Assembly: GCF_018128545.1 (NCBI RefSeq)
Contig: NZ_JAGSND010000010.1
Location: 62,001-126,000, forward strand
DNA length: 64,000 nt
Direction of reading: 5' to 3'
DNA from: Sinanaerobacter chloroacetimidivorans
Lineage (GTDB): Bacteria > Bacillota > Clostridia > Peptostreptococcales > Anaerovoracaceae
A model generated the notes under the pieces. That model ran no database searches. It had not been told where the DNA came from and saw nothing but the letters and a program-made list of their open reading frames with translations. A program made the position numbers and the translations under genes. Shown here piece by piece: positions 17,693 to 26,148 of the stretch (position 1 is its first letter; every line of letters begins with the position of its first letter).

Positions 17693-19542
17693 GTGAGAAT
17701 AAAAAAACTCCTATGGGCAGAGGTCCGGGAGCCGGCAGGGGACCCGGTCCCGGAAGAGGACCTCAGGGCATGATGCCTGGGGAAAAGGCGAAAAATTTTA
17801 AAGGCACCATGAAAATGCTTTTGCAATATATCAAGCCTTATCAATTTAAAATTATATTGGTGTTTTTGTTCTCAATAATAAGCACCGTATTTTCCATTTT
17901 GTCCCCGGCCATTCTCGGGAATGCAACGGATGTTATTGTAACGGGTGTCAGTGCCGGCGGCATTGACTTTGAGGCTTTATTCAGGATTCTGACTTTTTTA
18001 ATGGCACTTTATATATTGAGTTTGTTGTTTGGTTATTTTCAGGGATTTATCATGGCCGGCGTGTCTCAGAATATTACGTATCAATTGAGGAAAAGCATGT
18101 CCGAAAAGCTGGATCGCCTTCCCTTAAAGTATTTTGATACGAAGACCCATGGTGAAATTTTAAGCCGTGTTACCAATGATATTGACACGGTAAACACCAC
18201 ATTAAGCCAAAGTCTCGCCCAGATGGTTTCCAGCATCACCACCATTGCAGGGGTGCTGGTGATGATGATTTCCATTAATCTGATCCTCACTTTGGTGGCT
18301 TTGATCGTGCTGCCCCTTTCCTTCCTGCTGATAAGGATCGTTATCAAACGTTCCCAGGGACACTTTAAGGATCAGCAGAGGTATTTGGGGGAACTCAACG
18401 GACACATCGAGGAAATGTATACCGGCCATGTAGTTGTAAAGGCGTTTAACGGTGAAGCCGCTTCCATCAATACCTTCCGGGGCATTAACGACAAACTTTG
18501 CGAGTCGGCGTGGAAATCACAGTTTCTATCGGGTTTAATGATGCCACTGATGGGATTCGTGGGAAATCTGGCTTACATTTTTGTCTGCGTTGTCGGAGGA
18601 TACCTCGCCGTAAGAGGCACCGTTACCATCGGTAACATTCAGGCCTTTATGCAATATGTCAGAACCTTTCAGCATCCTATTTCACAAACGGCGAATATCG
18701 CTAACATCCTGCAGTCTACGGCTGCAGCGGCGGAACGTGTATTTGAGTTTTTAGAGGAAGAGGAGGAGGCTGCAGAGGCGGAAGTTCCTGTCAAACTGGA
18801 TCTTCATCATCTGAGGGGTGAAGTTTCTTTCCGTAATATATCCTTTGGTTACTCCGACGAAGCACCGCTGATTAATCGATTCAGCATCGATGTGAAATCA
18901 GGGCAAAGGGTGGCCATCGTAGGCCCTACAGGAGCAGGAAAAACCACCATTGTGAAGCTTCTGATGCGCTTTTATGAACTGAATGAAGGAGAGATCCGGA
19001 TTGATGGCGTAAACATTTGCCAACTTTCCCGAAAGGATTTGCACGATATGCTGGGGATGGTTCTTCAAGATACGTGGCTCTTTCACGGCACGATTATGGA
19101 GAATATCCGTTACGGCAACATTCATGCTACGGATGAAGAGGTCTACGCTGCCGCCAAAGCAGCACATATTCACCATTTTATTCACACCCTTCCAAATGGG
19201 TATCAGATGGTGATCAACGAGGATGCTTCCAATATATCACAGGGGCAAAAGCAGCTGCTCACCATTGCCAGGGCTATTTTGGCAGATACGCCTATCCTGA
19301 TTCTCGATGAGGCTACCAGCTCCGTTGACACCAGAACGGAGTCCCTGATCCAGAAGGCTATGAACAATTTAATGGAAGACCGAACCAGCTTCATCATCGC
19401 TCATAGACTTTCCACTATAAAAGATGCAGACCTGATTCTGGTGATGAATCATGGCGACATTGTTGAGAAGGGAACCCATGAAGAACTCATGAGCCAAAAA
19501 GGATTTTACGCGGAGTTATACAACAGCCAGTTTGAGGTATAA
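17689..19542 (+). CDS. Heterodimeric ABC exporter, catalytic subunit
   Basis: A 617-residue half-transporter starting at ATG 17689 (AAAGGAGG upstream, ATGA overlap with its partner). It opens with a Gly/Pro/Arg-rich tail (GRGPGAGRGPGPGRGP) of about 30 residues, unusual but seen in some exporters of this class. Six membrane helices follow. The nucleotide-binding domain has Walker A GPTGAGKT (from residue 412), a variant signature ISQGQ (516-520), Walker B ILILDE with catalytic Glu541, and switch His572. It complements the degenerate site of the upstream subunit, so the pair should form one asymmetric transporter. Confidence 0.87.
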   Translation: MSENKKTPMGRGPGAGRGPGPGRGPQGMMPGEKAKNFKGTMKMLLQYIKPYQFKIILVFLFSIISTVFSILSPAILGNATDVIVTGVSAGGIDFEALFRILTFLMALYILSLLFGYFQGFIMAGVSQNITYQLRKSMSEKLDRLPLKYFDTKTHGEILSRVTNDIDTVNTTLSQSLAQMVSSITTIAGVLVMMISINLILTLVALIVLPLSFLLIRIVIKRSQGHFKDQQRYLGELNGHIEEMYTGHVVVKAFNGEAASINTFRGINDKLCESAWKSQFLSGLMMPLMGFVGNLAYIFVCVVGGYLAVRGTVTIGNIQAFMQYVRTFQHPISQTANIANILQSTAAAAERVFEFLEEEEEAAEAEVPVKLDLHHLRGEVSFRNISFGYSDEAPLINRFSIDVKSGQRVAIVGPTGAGKTTIVKLLMRFYELNEGEIRIDGVNICQLSRKDLHDMLGMVLQDTWLFHGTIMENIRYGNIHATDEEVYAAAKAAHIHHFIHTLPNGYQMVINEDASNISQGQKQLLTIARAILADTPILILDEATSSVDTRTESLIQKAMNNLMEDRTSFIIAHRLSTIKDADLILVMNHGDIVEKGTHEELMSQKGFYAELYNSQFEV

Positions 19543-19654
19543 AAAATCGGTTTTCTGGGGATGGCTTCATTGGAAAAGGGCTTGCCTGCCGTTCTGCGCG
19601 GAGGTATTGGCTGATCCGATTTAAAATATTCAACGGAAAGTCGAATAATTCTTA

Positions 19655-19697
19655 TTGAATTCATAGTACTCCTATTATATAATATGAGTATTAATAG
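19655..19697 (+). promoter_or_regulatory. Promoter and candidate operator of the Rrf2 gene
   Basis: TTGAAT (19655-19660), a 17-bp spacer and TATAAT (19678-19683). Motif TTCATAGTA begins at 19660 and AGTATTAATAG at 19687. Both words recur in the promoter region of the downstream sulfhydrylase (20328 and 20350), with shorter spacing between them, suggesting a shared regulator. Confidence 0.6.
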
Positions 19698-19726
19698 CAA
19701 TTATTCTATAAATGGTGGGTGGTAAA

Positions 19727-20164
19727 ATGAAGATTTCGACAAAAGGCCGTTATGCTTTACGTCTTATGTTAGACTTGGCGATTAATTATACAGGTGAATA
19801 TATTTCCATAAAGAGTATTGCAGCCAGACAGGAAATTTCGGAAAAATATCTGGAGCAGATTATAACGCAGCTGAACAAGGCCGGATATGTGAGAAGTGTC
19901 AGAGGCGCTCAAGGCGGTTATATGCTGGCAAAGGATCCATCCGAATATACAGTTGGGATGATTCTGAGACTGATGGAGGGAAGCCTGGCTCCCGTAAGCT
20001 GTCTGGATGAAGAAACCAATGCCTGCGATCGGGCGGTAGGGTGTGTAACCCAGGAAATCTGGCAAAAGATACAATCGGCGGTTGAAAATGTAGTTGATAA
20101 TATTACGCTGGCCGACCTGGTAGTGCGATATCAGGAAAAGGCAGAGCCGGTCTACATTATCTAG
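19727..20164 (+). CDS. Rrf2 family transcriptional regulator
   Basis: A 145-residue winged-helix regulator (MKISTKGRYALRLMLDLA; ISEKYLEQIITQLNKAGYVRSVRGAQGGYMLAK). Two cysteines (in SCLDEETNACDRAVGC, three Cys in total) occupy the place where IscR-type members bind an Fe-S cluster. CymR, the Rrf2 cysteine regulator, generally lacks them, so both redox/Fe-S sensing and cysteine control remain possible. It precedes a sulfhydrylase gene with a related operator. ATG 19727 follows GGTGGGTGG. Confidence 0.8.
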   Translation: MKISTKGRYALRLMLDLAINYTGEYISIKSIAARQEISEKYLEQIITQLNKAGYVRSVRGAQGGYMLAKDPSEYTVGMILRLMEGSLAPVSCLDEETNACDRAVGCVTQEIWQKIQSAVENVVDNITLADLVVRYQEKAEPVYII

Positions 20165-20171
20165 GTGGAGA

Positions 20172-20195
20172 TCACTATTATCTAGATAACAGTGA
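20172..20195. repeat. 24-bp near-perfect palindrome after the Rrf2 gene
   Basis: Two 12-bp arms starting TCACTATTATCT are self-complementary except for one symmetric position pair. It lies just after the stop codon and has no U-tract, so it looks more like a protein site than a terminator. Confidence 0.5.
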
Positions 20196-20233
20196 CAGCC
20201 AAAGATGTGCTGCTAATTGATTTTACAGAGGAA

Positions 20234-20268
20234 ACACTCCGGGTATCCCATTTGCCGGAGTGTTTTTT
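20234..20268 (+). terminator. Intrinsic terminator of the Rrf2 gene
   Basis: A perfect 9-bp stem ACACTCCGG/CCGGAGTGT (20234-20242, 20255-20263) with a 12-nt loop is followed by a T-run to 20268. Confidence 0.88.
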
Positions 20269-20289
20269 ATAGAAATTAATAAAAAACTA

Positions 20290-20361
20290 TTGACATGAAA
20301 CTGAAATTAGATTAGTATTATTTTAATTTCATAGTAATTTGATAGGAATAGTATTAAATAG
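20290..20361 (+). promoter_or_regulatory. Promoter and candidate operator of the sulfhydrylase gene
   Basis: TTGACA (20290-20295), a 17-bp spacer and TAGTAT (20313-20318) form a near-consensus promoter. Downstream, TTCATAGTA (20328) and AGTATTAAATAG (20350) repeat the words found at the Rrf2 promoter, so an operator downstream of the start point is likely. Confidence 0.65.
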
Positions 20362-20404
20362 TTATGTCGTTCTGTTAAATAAAATAATAAAGGAGATGAT
20401 CATT

Positions 20405-21694
20405 ATGACAGAGAAACAAAATAAAACATTAAGGTTCGAAACCCTGCAGCTGCATGCCGGACAGGAAAATCCGGACCCCGCTACCGGTGCGAGAGCTGTT
20501 CCAATCTATCAAACCTCTTCTTATGTCTTTGAAAATTCTGCTCAGGCTGCAGGCCGATTCGGCCTTACGGAAGGCGGAAATATCTATACAAGAATCATGA
20601 ATCCAACTTCGGATGCATTCGAGCAGCGTATCAATGCATTGGAGGGCGGAATCGGCGCCCTTGCCACCGCTTCGGGAGCTGCCGCTATTGCCTACTCCGT
20701 GCAGAATATCGCTCATGCCGGAGACCATATCGTATCGGCAAAGACCATCTACGGCGGAACCTATAATTTATTTGCACATACTTTGGCCGATTTTGGCATC
20801 TCCACAACTTTCGTAGACCCTCTTGAAGAAAACGGATTTGAAAAAGCGATACAGGAAAATACAAAGCTGATCTTCATCGAAAGCCTTGGCAATCCGAATT
20901 CCAATGTCATTGATATCGAAGCAGTTGCTGAAGTTGCGCATAAAGCAGGGATCCCTCTTATCGTGGATAATACCTTTGCAACACCATATTTATTAAGACC
21001 TATTGAATACGGAGCAGATATCGTTGTTCATTCTGCAACGAAGTTTATTGGCGGTCACGGGACTTCCATCGGCGGAGTGATCGTTGACTCCGGTAAATTT
21101 GACTGGGCAGCTTCCGGCAAATTCCCTTATTTAACAGAGCCGGATCCCAGCTACCATGGCGTAACGTTTACAGAGGCAGTGGGCGCTGCAGCCTATATCA
21201 TCAAGGCTCGTGTTACGCTGCTGAGAGATACCGGCGCATCCCTCAGCCCGTTTAATTCCTTCCTGTTCCTTCAGGGCTTGGAAACTCTTTCGCTGAGAGT
21301 GGAACGCCATATTGAGAACACCCTAAGCGTGATTGATTTTCTGAAAAACCATGAGAAGGTAGAGCGTGTAAACCATCCATCCTTAACAGAAGGTACGGAA
21401 AAAGCACTTTATGATAAATATTTTCCAAATGGAGCCGCGTCTATCTTCACCTTTGAAATCAAAGGCGGAGCAGAAGAAGCTAAGGCCTTCATCGACAAAC
21501 TGCAGATCTTTTCACTGCTTGCCAATGTGGCCGATGTAAAGTCCCTGGTCATTCATCCTGCTAGTACCACTCATTCTCAAATGACAGTGGAGGAACTGCT
21601 GGATGCTGGTATCAAACCAAATACCATCAGACTATCCATCGGAACAGAGCACATAGACGATCTTATTGAAGATCTGGCTCAGGCATTTCAGTAA
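20405..21694 (+). CDS. O-acetylhomoserine aminocarboxypropyltransferase / sulfhydrylase
   Basis: A 429-residue PLP enzyme of the Cys/Met metabolism family, which makes homocysteine from O-acetylhomoserine and sulfide (or methanethiol). Evidence includes LQLHAGQENPDPATGARAVPIYQTSSYVF at the N-terminus, LASGAAAI-type cofactor contacts, IVDNTFATPYLLRP, and the PLP lysine in VVHSATKFIGGHG near residue 210. Length fits OAH sulfhydrylases (about 425) rather than the shorter MetB/MetC type. ATG 20405 follows AAAGGAGATGATCATT. It stands alone between its own promoter and the metNIQ promoter. Confidence 0.88.
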   Translation: MTEKQNKTLRFETLQLHAGQENPDPATGARAVPIYQTSSYVFENSAQAAGRFGLTEGGNIYTRIMNPTSDAFEQRINALEGGIGALATASGAAAIAYSVQNIAHAGDHIVSAKTIYGGTYNLFAHTLADFGISTTFVDPLEENGFEKAIQENTKLIFIESLGNPNSNVIDIEAVAEVAHKAGIPLIVDNTFATPYLLRPIEYGADIVVHSATKFIGGHGTSIGGVIVDSGKFDWAASGKFPYLTEPDPSYHGVTFTEAVGAAAYIIKARVTLLRDTGASLSPFNSFLFLQGLETLSLRVERHIENTLSVIDFLKNHEKVERVNHPSLTEGTEKALYDKYFPNGAASIFTFEIKGGAEEAKAFIDKLQIFSLLANVADVKSLVIHPASTTHSQMTVEELLDAGIKPNTIRLSIGTEHIDDLIEDLAQAFQ

Positions 21695-21757
21695 GAAAAT
21701 CTAACCATTTTTTACTGAATTTAATTTGCTGTTTCCATTTTGCCAGTTTAGAATTTC

Positions 21758-21786
21758 TTGACTTTTCGCTGTTCTAAAGCTAAAAT
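21758..21786 (+). promoter_or_regulatory. Promoter of metNIQ
   Basis: TTGACT (21758-21763), a 17-bp spacer and TAAAAT (21781-21786) lie about 95 bp before metN. The leader has a small CTGCTAAGCAG hairpin but no recognisable S-box or T-box. Confidence 0.7.
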
Positions 21787-21879
21787 ATATGGATATCGGA
21801 GATGGAAAGCCAGGCGGCTGACAAATCGGATGAGATTGTCTGCTAAGCAGGCTTGAGAGGAGCGAAAAACCAAAACAAC

Positions 21880-22626
21880 ATGATCGAAATAAAAAATTTA
21901 TCCAAGTTTTTCAGTACGGAAAACGGGGATTTTACAGCTATTAAAAATATCAACCTGACCATCGAAGACGGTGATATCTTTGGCATAATCGGGATGAGCG
22001 GTGCAGGAAAAAGTACCCTCATCCGTTGCATCAATCTTTTGGAAAAGCCCAGCGAAGGGCAGATCCTCATAGACGGGCAGGATATCACTTCTTTGGAAGG
22101 TCGAAATTTACTTATTCTTCGCAGAAAGATCGGCATGGTCTTTCAGCGGTTTAATCTGCTGATGCAAAGAACCATCCGGGATAATGTAGCGTTCCCGCTG
22201 GAAATTGCAGGAGCAGATAAGAAGCAGCGTCTTCAGCGGGCTGAGGAGCTGTTGGACATAGTAGGACTTTCATCAAAAGCAGGAGCCTACCCGGTACAGT
22301 TGTCCGGTGGACAGCAGCAGCGTGTTTCCATTGCACGTGCTCTGGCAAATCATCCGACTCTTTTGTTGTGTGATGAGCCTACTTCCGCATTGGACAGCCT
22401 TACCACCAATTCCATTTTGAAATTATTGAAAGACATCAATCATAAACTTGGCGTTACCATCATCATTATCACCCATGAGATTTCCGTTGTTGAAAAAATC
22501 TGCAATAAGGTTGCGATTATCAATGAGTCCGAAATCGTAGAGCAAGGATTTACAAAAGATATTATTTCAAATCCACAGCAGGAAATAACAAAGCAATTGC
22601 TGGAGAGGGGTGAGTTGGTTGAGTGA
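21880..22626 (+). CDS. metN: Methionine ABC transporter ATP-binding protein, lacking the NIL domain
   Basis: A 248-residue ATPase: Walker A GMSGAGKST near residue 38, Q-loop MVFQRFNLL, signature LSGGQQQRVSIARAL near 141-155, Walker B LLLCDEPTSALD. The MetN-specific N-terminus MIEIKNLSKFF is present. Typical MetN is about 340 residues, with a C-terminal NIL/ACT domain that binds methionine and inhibits transport; here the protein stops at ERGELVE with no such domain. GAGAGGAG lies 17-24 bp upstream of the ATG, a long spacing, so initiation at TTG 21853 cannot be excluded. Confidence 0.85.
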   Translation: MIEIKNLSKFFSTENGDFTAIKNINLTIEDGDIFGIIGMSGAGKSTLIRCINLLEKPSEGQILIDGQDITSLEGRNLLILRRKIGMVFQRFNLLMQRTIRDNVAFPLEIAGADKKQRLQRAEELLDIVGLSSKAGAYPVQLSGGQQQRVSIARALANHPTLLLCDEPTSALDSLTTNSILKLLKDINHKLGVTIIIITHEISVVEKICNKVAIINESEIVEQGFTKDIISNPQQEITKQLLERGELVE

Positions 22627-23290
22627 GTTTTTTGCAGAATACGGGGACATGCTCCTGGAAGGAACCTGGGTTACCCTCTGTATAACGGCTGCGTCCACCT
22701 TGTTCTCCTATTTGTTCGGAGTACCGCTGGGTGTTTTGCTGGTGATCAGCCAGCCTCACGGAATCTGGCCCCATAAAAGCTTGAATCTGGTGGCGGGTTG
22801 GATCGTCAATATGGGAAGATCCATACCGTTTATCATACTGATGATCTCTCTGATGCCTTTTACCAGGTTGGTCATGGGTACGGCTATCGGCCCAAAGGCC
22901 GCCGTTCTGCCGCTCGTTATAGCGGCAACTCCATTTGTGGCGAGAATGGTAGAAAGCTCGCTGCAGGAGGTAGATGCAGGAGTCATCGAGGTAGCTCAGT
23001 CCACGGGCTGCAGCACATGGCAGATCGTTTGGAAGGTCATTCTTCCGGAAAGCCTGCCCTCCATTGTTTTAGGCTCTTCCATCAGCTTTATTACCCTGAT
23101 TGGTTATGTGGCTATGGCAGGTGCTCTCGGCGCAGGAGGTCTCGGAGATATTGCCATCCGTTATGGATTCTATAAATTCCAGACGGATCTGACGATTGCA
23201 ACGATCATTATTTTAATGATTTTGGTACAGATCATACAGATTTTAGGAAATGGTATTTCGAGAAAAATCGATAAAAGAATAAAAAAATAG
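22610..23290 (+). CDS. metI: Methionine ABC transporter permease
   Basis: A 226-residue permease with about five membrane helices and the ABC-coupling EAA loop VAQSTGCSTWQIVWKVILPESLPSI near residues 125-149. The MetI-like ending is IGYVAMAGALGAGGLGDIAIRYGFYKF. It overlaps metN by 17 bp. GTG 22610 touches the ribosome site GAGAGGGG (22603-22610); a TTG at 22619 would have better spacing, so the true start may be three codons later. Confidence 0.88.
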   Translation: MSWLSEFFAEYGDMLLEGTWVTLCITAASTLFSYLFGVPLGVLLVISQPHGIWPHKSLNLVAGWIVNMGRSIPFIILMISLMPFTRLVMGTAIGPKAAVLPLVIAATPFVARMVESSLQEVDAGVIEVAQSTGCSTWQIVWKVILPESLPSIVLGSSISFITLIGYVAMAGALGAGGLGDIAIRYGFYKFQTDLTIATIIILMILVQIIQILGNGISRKIDKRIKK

Positions 23291-23312
23291 AATGAAGAGA
23301 GAGGGAAAAAAG

Positions 23313-24146
23313 ATGAAAAAGAAAATTGCACTGATCCTGGTTCTCACACTGACTGTCTTTGCCTTTACTGCTTGCGGCGGCAATGCGGATACAGACAAAG
23401 GCAATGCTGACACTGAGACCACCGTTCTGAAAATTGGTGCTTCAACAGTACCGCACGCTGAAATTTTAGAGTTTGTAAAGCCGATTCTGGCAGAAGAAGG
23501 AATTGACCTTCAGATCACGGAGTATACGGATTATGTAATTCCGAATACCGCAGTGGAAAGCCATGAACTGGATGCAAACTACTTCCAGCACGTACCGTAT
23601 CTGGACAGCTTTAATGAAGAAAACGGAACCCATTTGGTTTCTGCCGTAGCGGTGCATTATGAGCCTCTTGGCATATATGCAGGAAAAACAGCCGGCATTG
23701 ATGCCTTGAAAGACGGCGCTACCATTGCAGTACCCAATGATCCGACCAATGAAGCAAGAGCACTTCTGTTACTGGAACAGGAAGGAATTATTAAGCTAAA
23801 GGATGGAGTCGGTCTGGCTGCAACACCAAAGGACATTGTAGAAAATCCTTTGAACATTAAGATCTATGAAGCTGAGGCTGCTGCTGTGGCTCGTTCCACC
23901 AAGGACGTAGACCTGGCTGTTATTAACGGAAATTATGCTTTGGAAGCCGGTTTTGTAGCAAAGGACGCTCTGGCACTTGAAAGCTCCGAGTCCGAAGGCG
24001 CACAAACCTTCGCCAATATCGTTGCCGTATATGAAGGAGACGAATCCAGACCGGAAATCCAGGCCCTTATAAAAGCTTTAACCTCTGAGGAAGTAAGAGG
24101 ATTTATTGAAGAGACCTATCAGGGTTCCGTAGTACCTGTATTCTAG
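23313..24146 (+). CDS. metQ: Methionine-binding lipoprotein MetQ
   Basis: A 277-residue NlpA/MetQ substrate-binding lipoprotein. The signal peptide ends in the lipobox FTAC near residue 20. The mature domain shows KIGASTVPHAEIL, the DANYFQHVPYLDSFN motif, VPNDPTNEARALLLLEQEGII and DLAVINGNYALEAG. These are standard MetQ ligand-pocket segments for L-, D- or formyl-methionine. ATG 23313 with AGAGGG upstream is preferred to the ATG at 23292. It is the last gene of the operon. Confidence 0.92.
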   Translation: MKKKIALILVLTLTVFAFTACGGNADTDKGNADTETTVLKIGASTVPHAEILEFVKPILAEEGIDLQITEYTDYVIPNTAVESHELDANYFQHVPYLDSFNEENGTHLVSAVAVHYEPLGIYAGKTAGIDALKDGATIAVPNDPTNEARALLLLEQEGIIKLKDGVGLAATPKDIVENPLNIKIYEAEAAAVARSTKDVDLAVINGNYALEAGFVAKDALALESSESEGAQTFANIVAVYEGDESRPEIQALIKALTSEEVRGFIEETYQGSVVPVF

Positions 24147-24200
24147 GAAGCAAAGTTATATAACAAATAAAAATTATTTAAAATACAATAGAAAACGAAA

Positions 24201-24246
24201 AGAGGCTGTATCAAAATGATTGAAAAATCATCGAGAGACAGCCTCT
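24201..24246. terminator. Bidirectional terminator between metQ and the DeoR gene
   Basis: Stem AGAGGCTGT/ACAGCCTCT (24201-24209, 24238-24246) encloses a second hairpin ATGATT/AATCAT. The minus strand runs into CTTTTCGTTTTC after the stem. It serves two convergent operons. The stem word resembles three other hairpins in this window (13697, 30499 and 56494). Confidence 0.8.
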
Positions 24247-24282
24247 CTAACTGTAATAAAAGAGAAAATCCGCATTCCTGAT

Positions 24283-25065
24283 TTACAGTAACTCCTCATT
24301 ATAGTCTGTAATGATAAGATTTACTCCTTTTTTCCTTATACTGTTCTGCATCTGTGGATCAAGATCGCAGTCTGTAATGATGTGATTAATATCGTTAAAT
24401 TTACATATGGTTGTAAAGGATACTTTTCCGAATTTACTGGAATCAGTTAAAGCAATGACTTCTTTTGAGCGCTCAATAAATGCTTTTTTCGTTTCAACTT
24501 CATCCATTCCGAAATCTGTCAGGCCAGAATTTTCAGAGACTCCGGCAGCTCCCAAAAAGAATTTATCAAAGTGATATTGACGTATCACTCCTCTGGCAAC
24601 TGGCCCTCCGAGGCAGTTTTCCTTATGTTGCAGCACTCCGCCGACAAGATATACTGTTACATTTGTATTCAAGAAAATATTTGCAATCGTTAGACTTGCG
24701 GTAAAAACTGTTATATTACTTCGGTTTCTAAGAACTTTTGCTAATTCAATCGTTGTACTTCCGACATCCAGAACAATCACCTCACCGTCCTTGATAAGGT
24801 TTGCTGCCTTCATAACGATGGCACGCTTTTTCTGCAAATTTTCAGTTTCACGTTCGTGGAGCGGAGGTTCGTGTCCAAATGTAGTTCTTGCTAGCATGGC
24901 GCCGCCGCGGTACCGAACAATCAATCCTTTCTCATACAGTTTTTGGAGATCCCTCCGTATAGTCATGGGGGATACATTAAACAACTTCTCCAAACTTTCT
25001 GATGTTACAGATTCCTGCTGGTACAAAATATTTAATATTTGATTGATACGTTCCGCTTCGTTCAT
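24283..25065 (-). CDS. DeoR family transcriptional regulator
   Basis: A 260-residue repressor. The N-terminal helix-turn-helix is INQILNILYQQESVTSESLEKLFNVSPMTIRRDLQKL with the family SPMTIRRDL recognition helix. The C-terminal sugar-phosphate sensor has VLDVGSTTIELAKVL, VYLVGGVLQ, FFLGAAGVSENSGLTDF and ALTDSSKFGKVSF. DeoR proteins are usually released from DNA by a phosphorylated sugar. It sits downstream of the TIM-barrel/EIIC genes on the same strand, whose upstream region carries a triple direct repeat. ATG 25065 follows TGGAGG. Confidence 0.9.
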   Translation of the reverse strand: MNEAERINQILNILYQQESVTSESLEKLFNVSPMTIRRDLQKLYEKGLIVRYRGGAMLARTTFGHEPPLHERETENLQKKRAIVMKAANLIKDGEVIVLDVGSTTIELAKVLRNRSNITVFTASLTIANIFLNTNVTVYLVGGVLQHKENCLGGPVARGVIRQYHFDKFFLGAAGVSENSGLTDFGMDEVETKKAFIERSKEVIALTDSSKFGKVSFTTICKFNDINHIITDCDLDPQMQNSIRKKGVNLIITDYNEELL

Positions 25066-25094
25066 AGAAACCTCCATTTCAGTACGTTGTCTAA

Positions 25095-25123
25095 ATTATA
25101 GCAGTTCATTTCTTAAAAATCAA
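25095..25123 (-). promoter_or_regulatory. Promoter of the DeoR gene
   Basis: On the minus strand TTGATT (25123-25118), 17 bp and TATAAT (25100-25095), about 30 bp before the start codon. With the terminator at 25152-25182 this gives the regulator its own transcript. Confidence 0.78.
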
Positions 25124-25151
25124 TTTTCGGGATTTTCTTATTTTTAAATTT

Positions 25152-25182
25152 AAAAAGCAAAGACTTGTAATCGTGCCTTTGC
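25152..25182 (-). terminator. Terminator after the TIM-barrel gene
   Basis: Minus-strand stem GCAAAG/CTTTGC (25182-25177 and 25162-25157) is followed by TTTTTAAATTT. The stem is short (6-8 bp), so read-through into the regulator gene is possible. Confidence 0.6.
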
Positions 25183-25229
25183 CCTTTAAATTTTAATGAT
25201 ATTATGTCTGATTATTTACTAATTCGAGA

Positions 25230-26069
25230 TTATTGTTTTATAAAAGAACTTACTGCTTCTTTTACCGCATTACCCGCCATATCGTCTATAGCAGTTCCAA
25301 CGACAAGAATGTTGACACCCGTATTCCTGAAAGCATTTTGATTGTGTACATTAATGCCGCCTTCCGCCAGCGTTGGAACACGAACCGATCCTACAAGAGC
25401 TTTAAGGCGTTCTCTTATAATTTCAGGTATTTCTCCAGCAGCAACTCCCTCATAGCTCATTCCTGTCATCAGGCCTATTAGATCAACTCCGATCTCTTCC
25501 ATCTCAACTGCGACCCTCGCCACATCTTCCGGAGTTTCTGCCGGGATCCCAAACGAATGCAGATCACTCGGATGTCCTATGTAAGCATCAACTAGGAGAC
25601 CATAATAATGTGCCTTCTCAACAACTTCCTTCAAATCCTCCATGCTGGTCTTATGAACATGAAGGCCATCTGCACCGGATTCTGACATTAATAAAAAGTC
25701 TTCATCTTTAAGAATCGTAGGCATTACCTCTGTGAAACCACCTGGAATACCTACCGTAATATAGATGTTCGGTCCAGCTATCTGTCGAACTCCAGATGTT
25801 ACTTTTGCCATTTCAGAAATCGGGATTTCATGGCGGATTTGTTCAGCTTTATGCATACTGGTCACGCCTTTATAACCTCTTGCCAAAACAACGGCAGGAT
25901 GGTTCGGTTCTAAGAGTTTTGCGCCTGCATCGATGGCAGCCTTTGCCATTCTTGCATCATCTCCCGTTATTCCGGTTGACAGCAAAGTTGTTCCCCCGTG
26001 TAATTCAATTGCATCGAGCACCTTTTTCCTGGCAATATCCATTTTTCTTTTCATATCTGCTTTAATCAT
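25230..26069 (-). CDS. TIM-barrel protein linked to the EIIC-like permease; function unknown
   Basis: A 279-residue (beta/alpha)8-type protein. The C-terminal phosphate-binding turn VPTLAEGGINVHNQNAFRNT, then NILVVGTAID, is typical of barrels that bind phosphorylated ligands. Earlier strands show TTLLSTGITGDDARMAK, KLLEPNHPAVV, MSESGADGLHVHKTSMED, LLVDAYIGHPSDLHSFG and GVDLIGLMTGMSYEGV. It resembles KDPG-aldolase or HisA/PRAI-fold enzymes in layout but I cannot assign it to one. It is the second gene after an unusual EIIC permease, so a metabolic step on the imported phosphorylated compound is likely. AGAGGAGG lies 12 bp before the ATG. Confidence 0.7.
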   Translation of the reverse strand: MIKADMKRKMDIARKKVLDAIELHGGTTLLSTGITGDDARMAKAAIDAGAKLLEPNHPAVVLARGYKGVTSMHKAEQIRHEIPISEMAKVTSGVRQIAGPNIYITVGIPGGFTEVMPTILKDEDFLLMSESGADGLHVHKTSMEDLKEVVEKAHYYGLLVDAYIGHPSDLHSFGIPAETPEDVARVAVEMEEIGVDLIGLMTGMSYEGVAAGEIPEIIRERLKALVGSVRVPTLAEGGINVHNQNAFRNTGVNILVVGTAIDDMAGNAVKEAVSSFIKQ

Positions 26070-26148
26070 CTTAGTCTTGATCCTCCTCTATTCCAGCCTT
26101 AAACGTATTCGTCATTATCTGGATTTCGTAGTCTGAATAAATTTTAAT

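Noticed and set aside
21787-21879. SAM riboswitch before metNIQ
   Set aside because: The leader is under 100 nt and lacks the S-box conserved helices; only a small CTGCTAAGCAG hairpin is seen.
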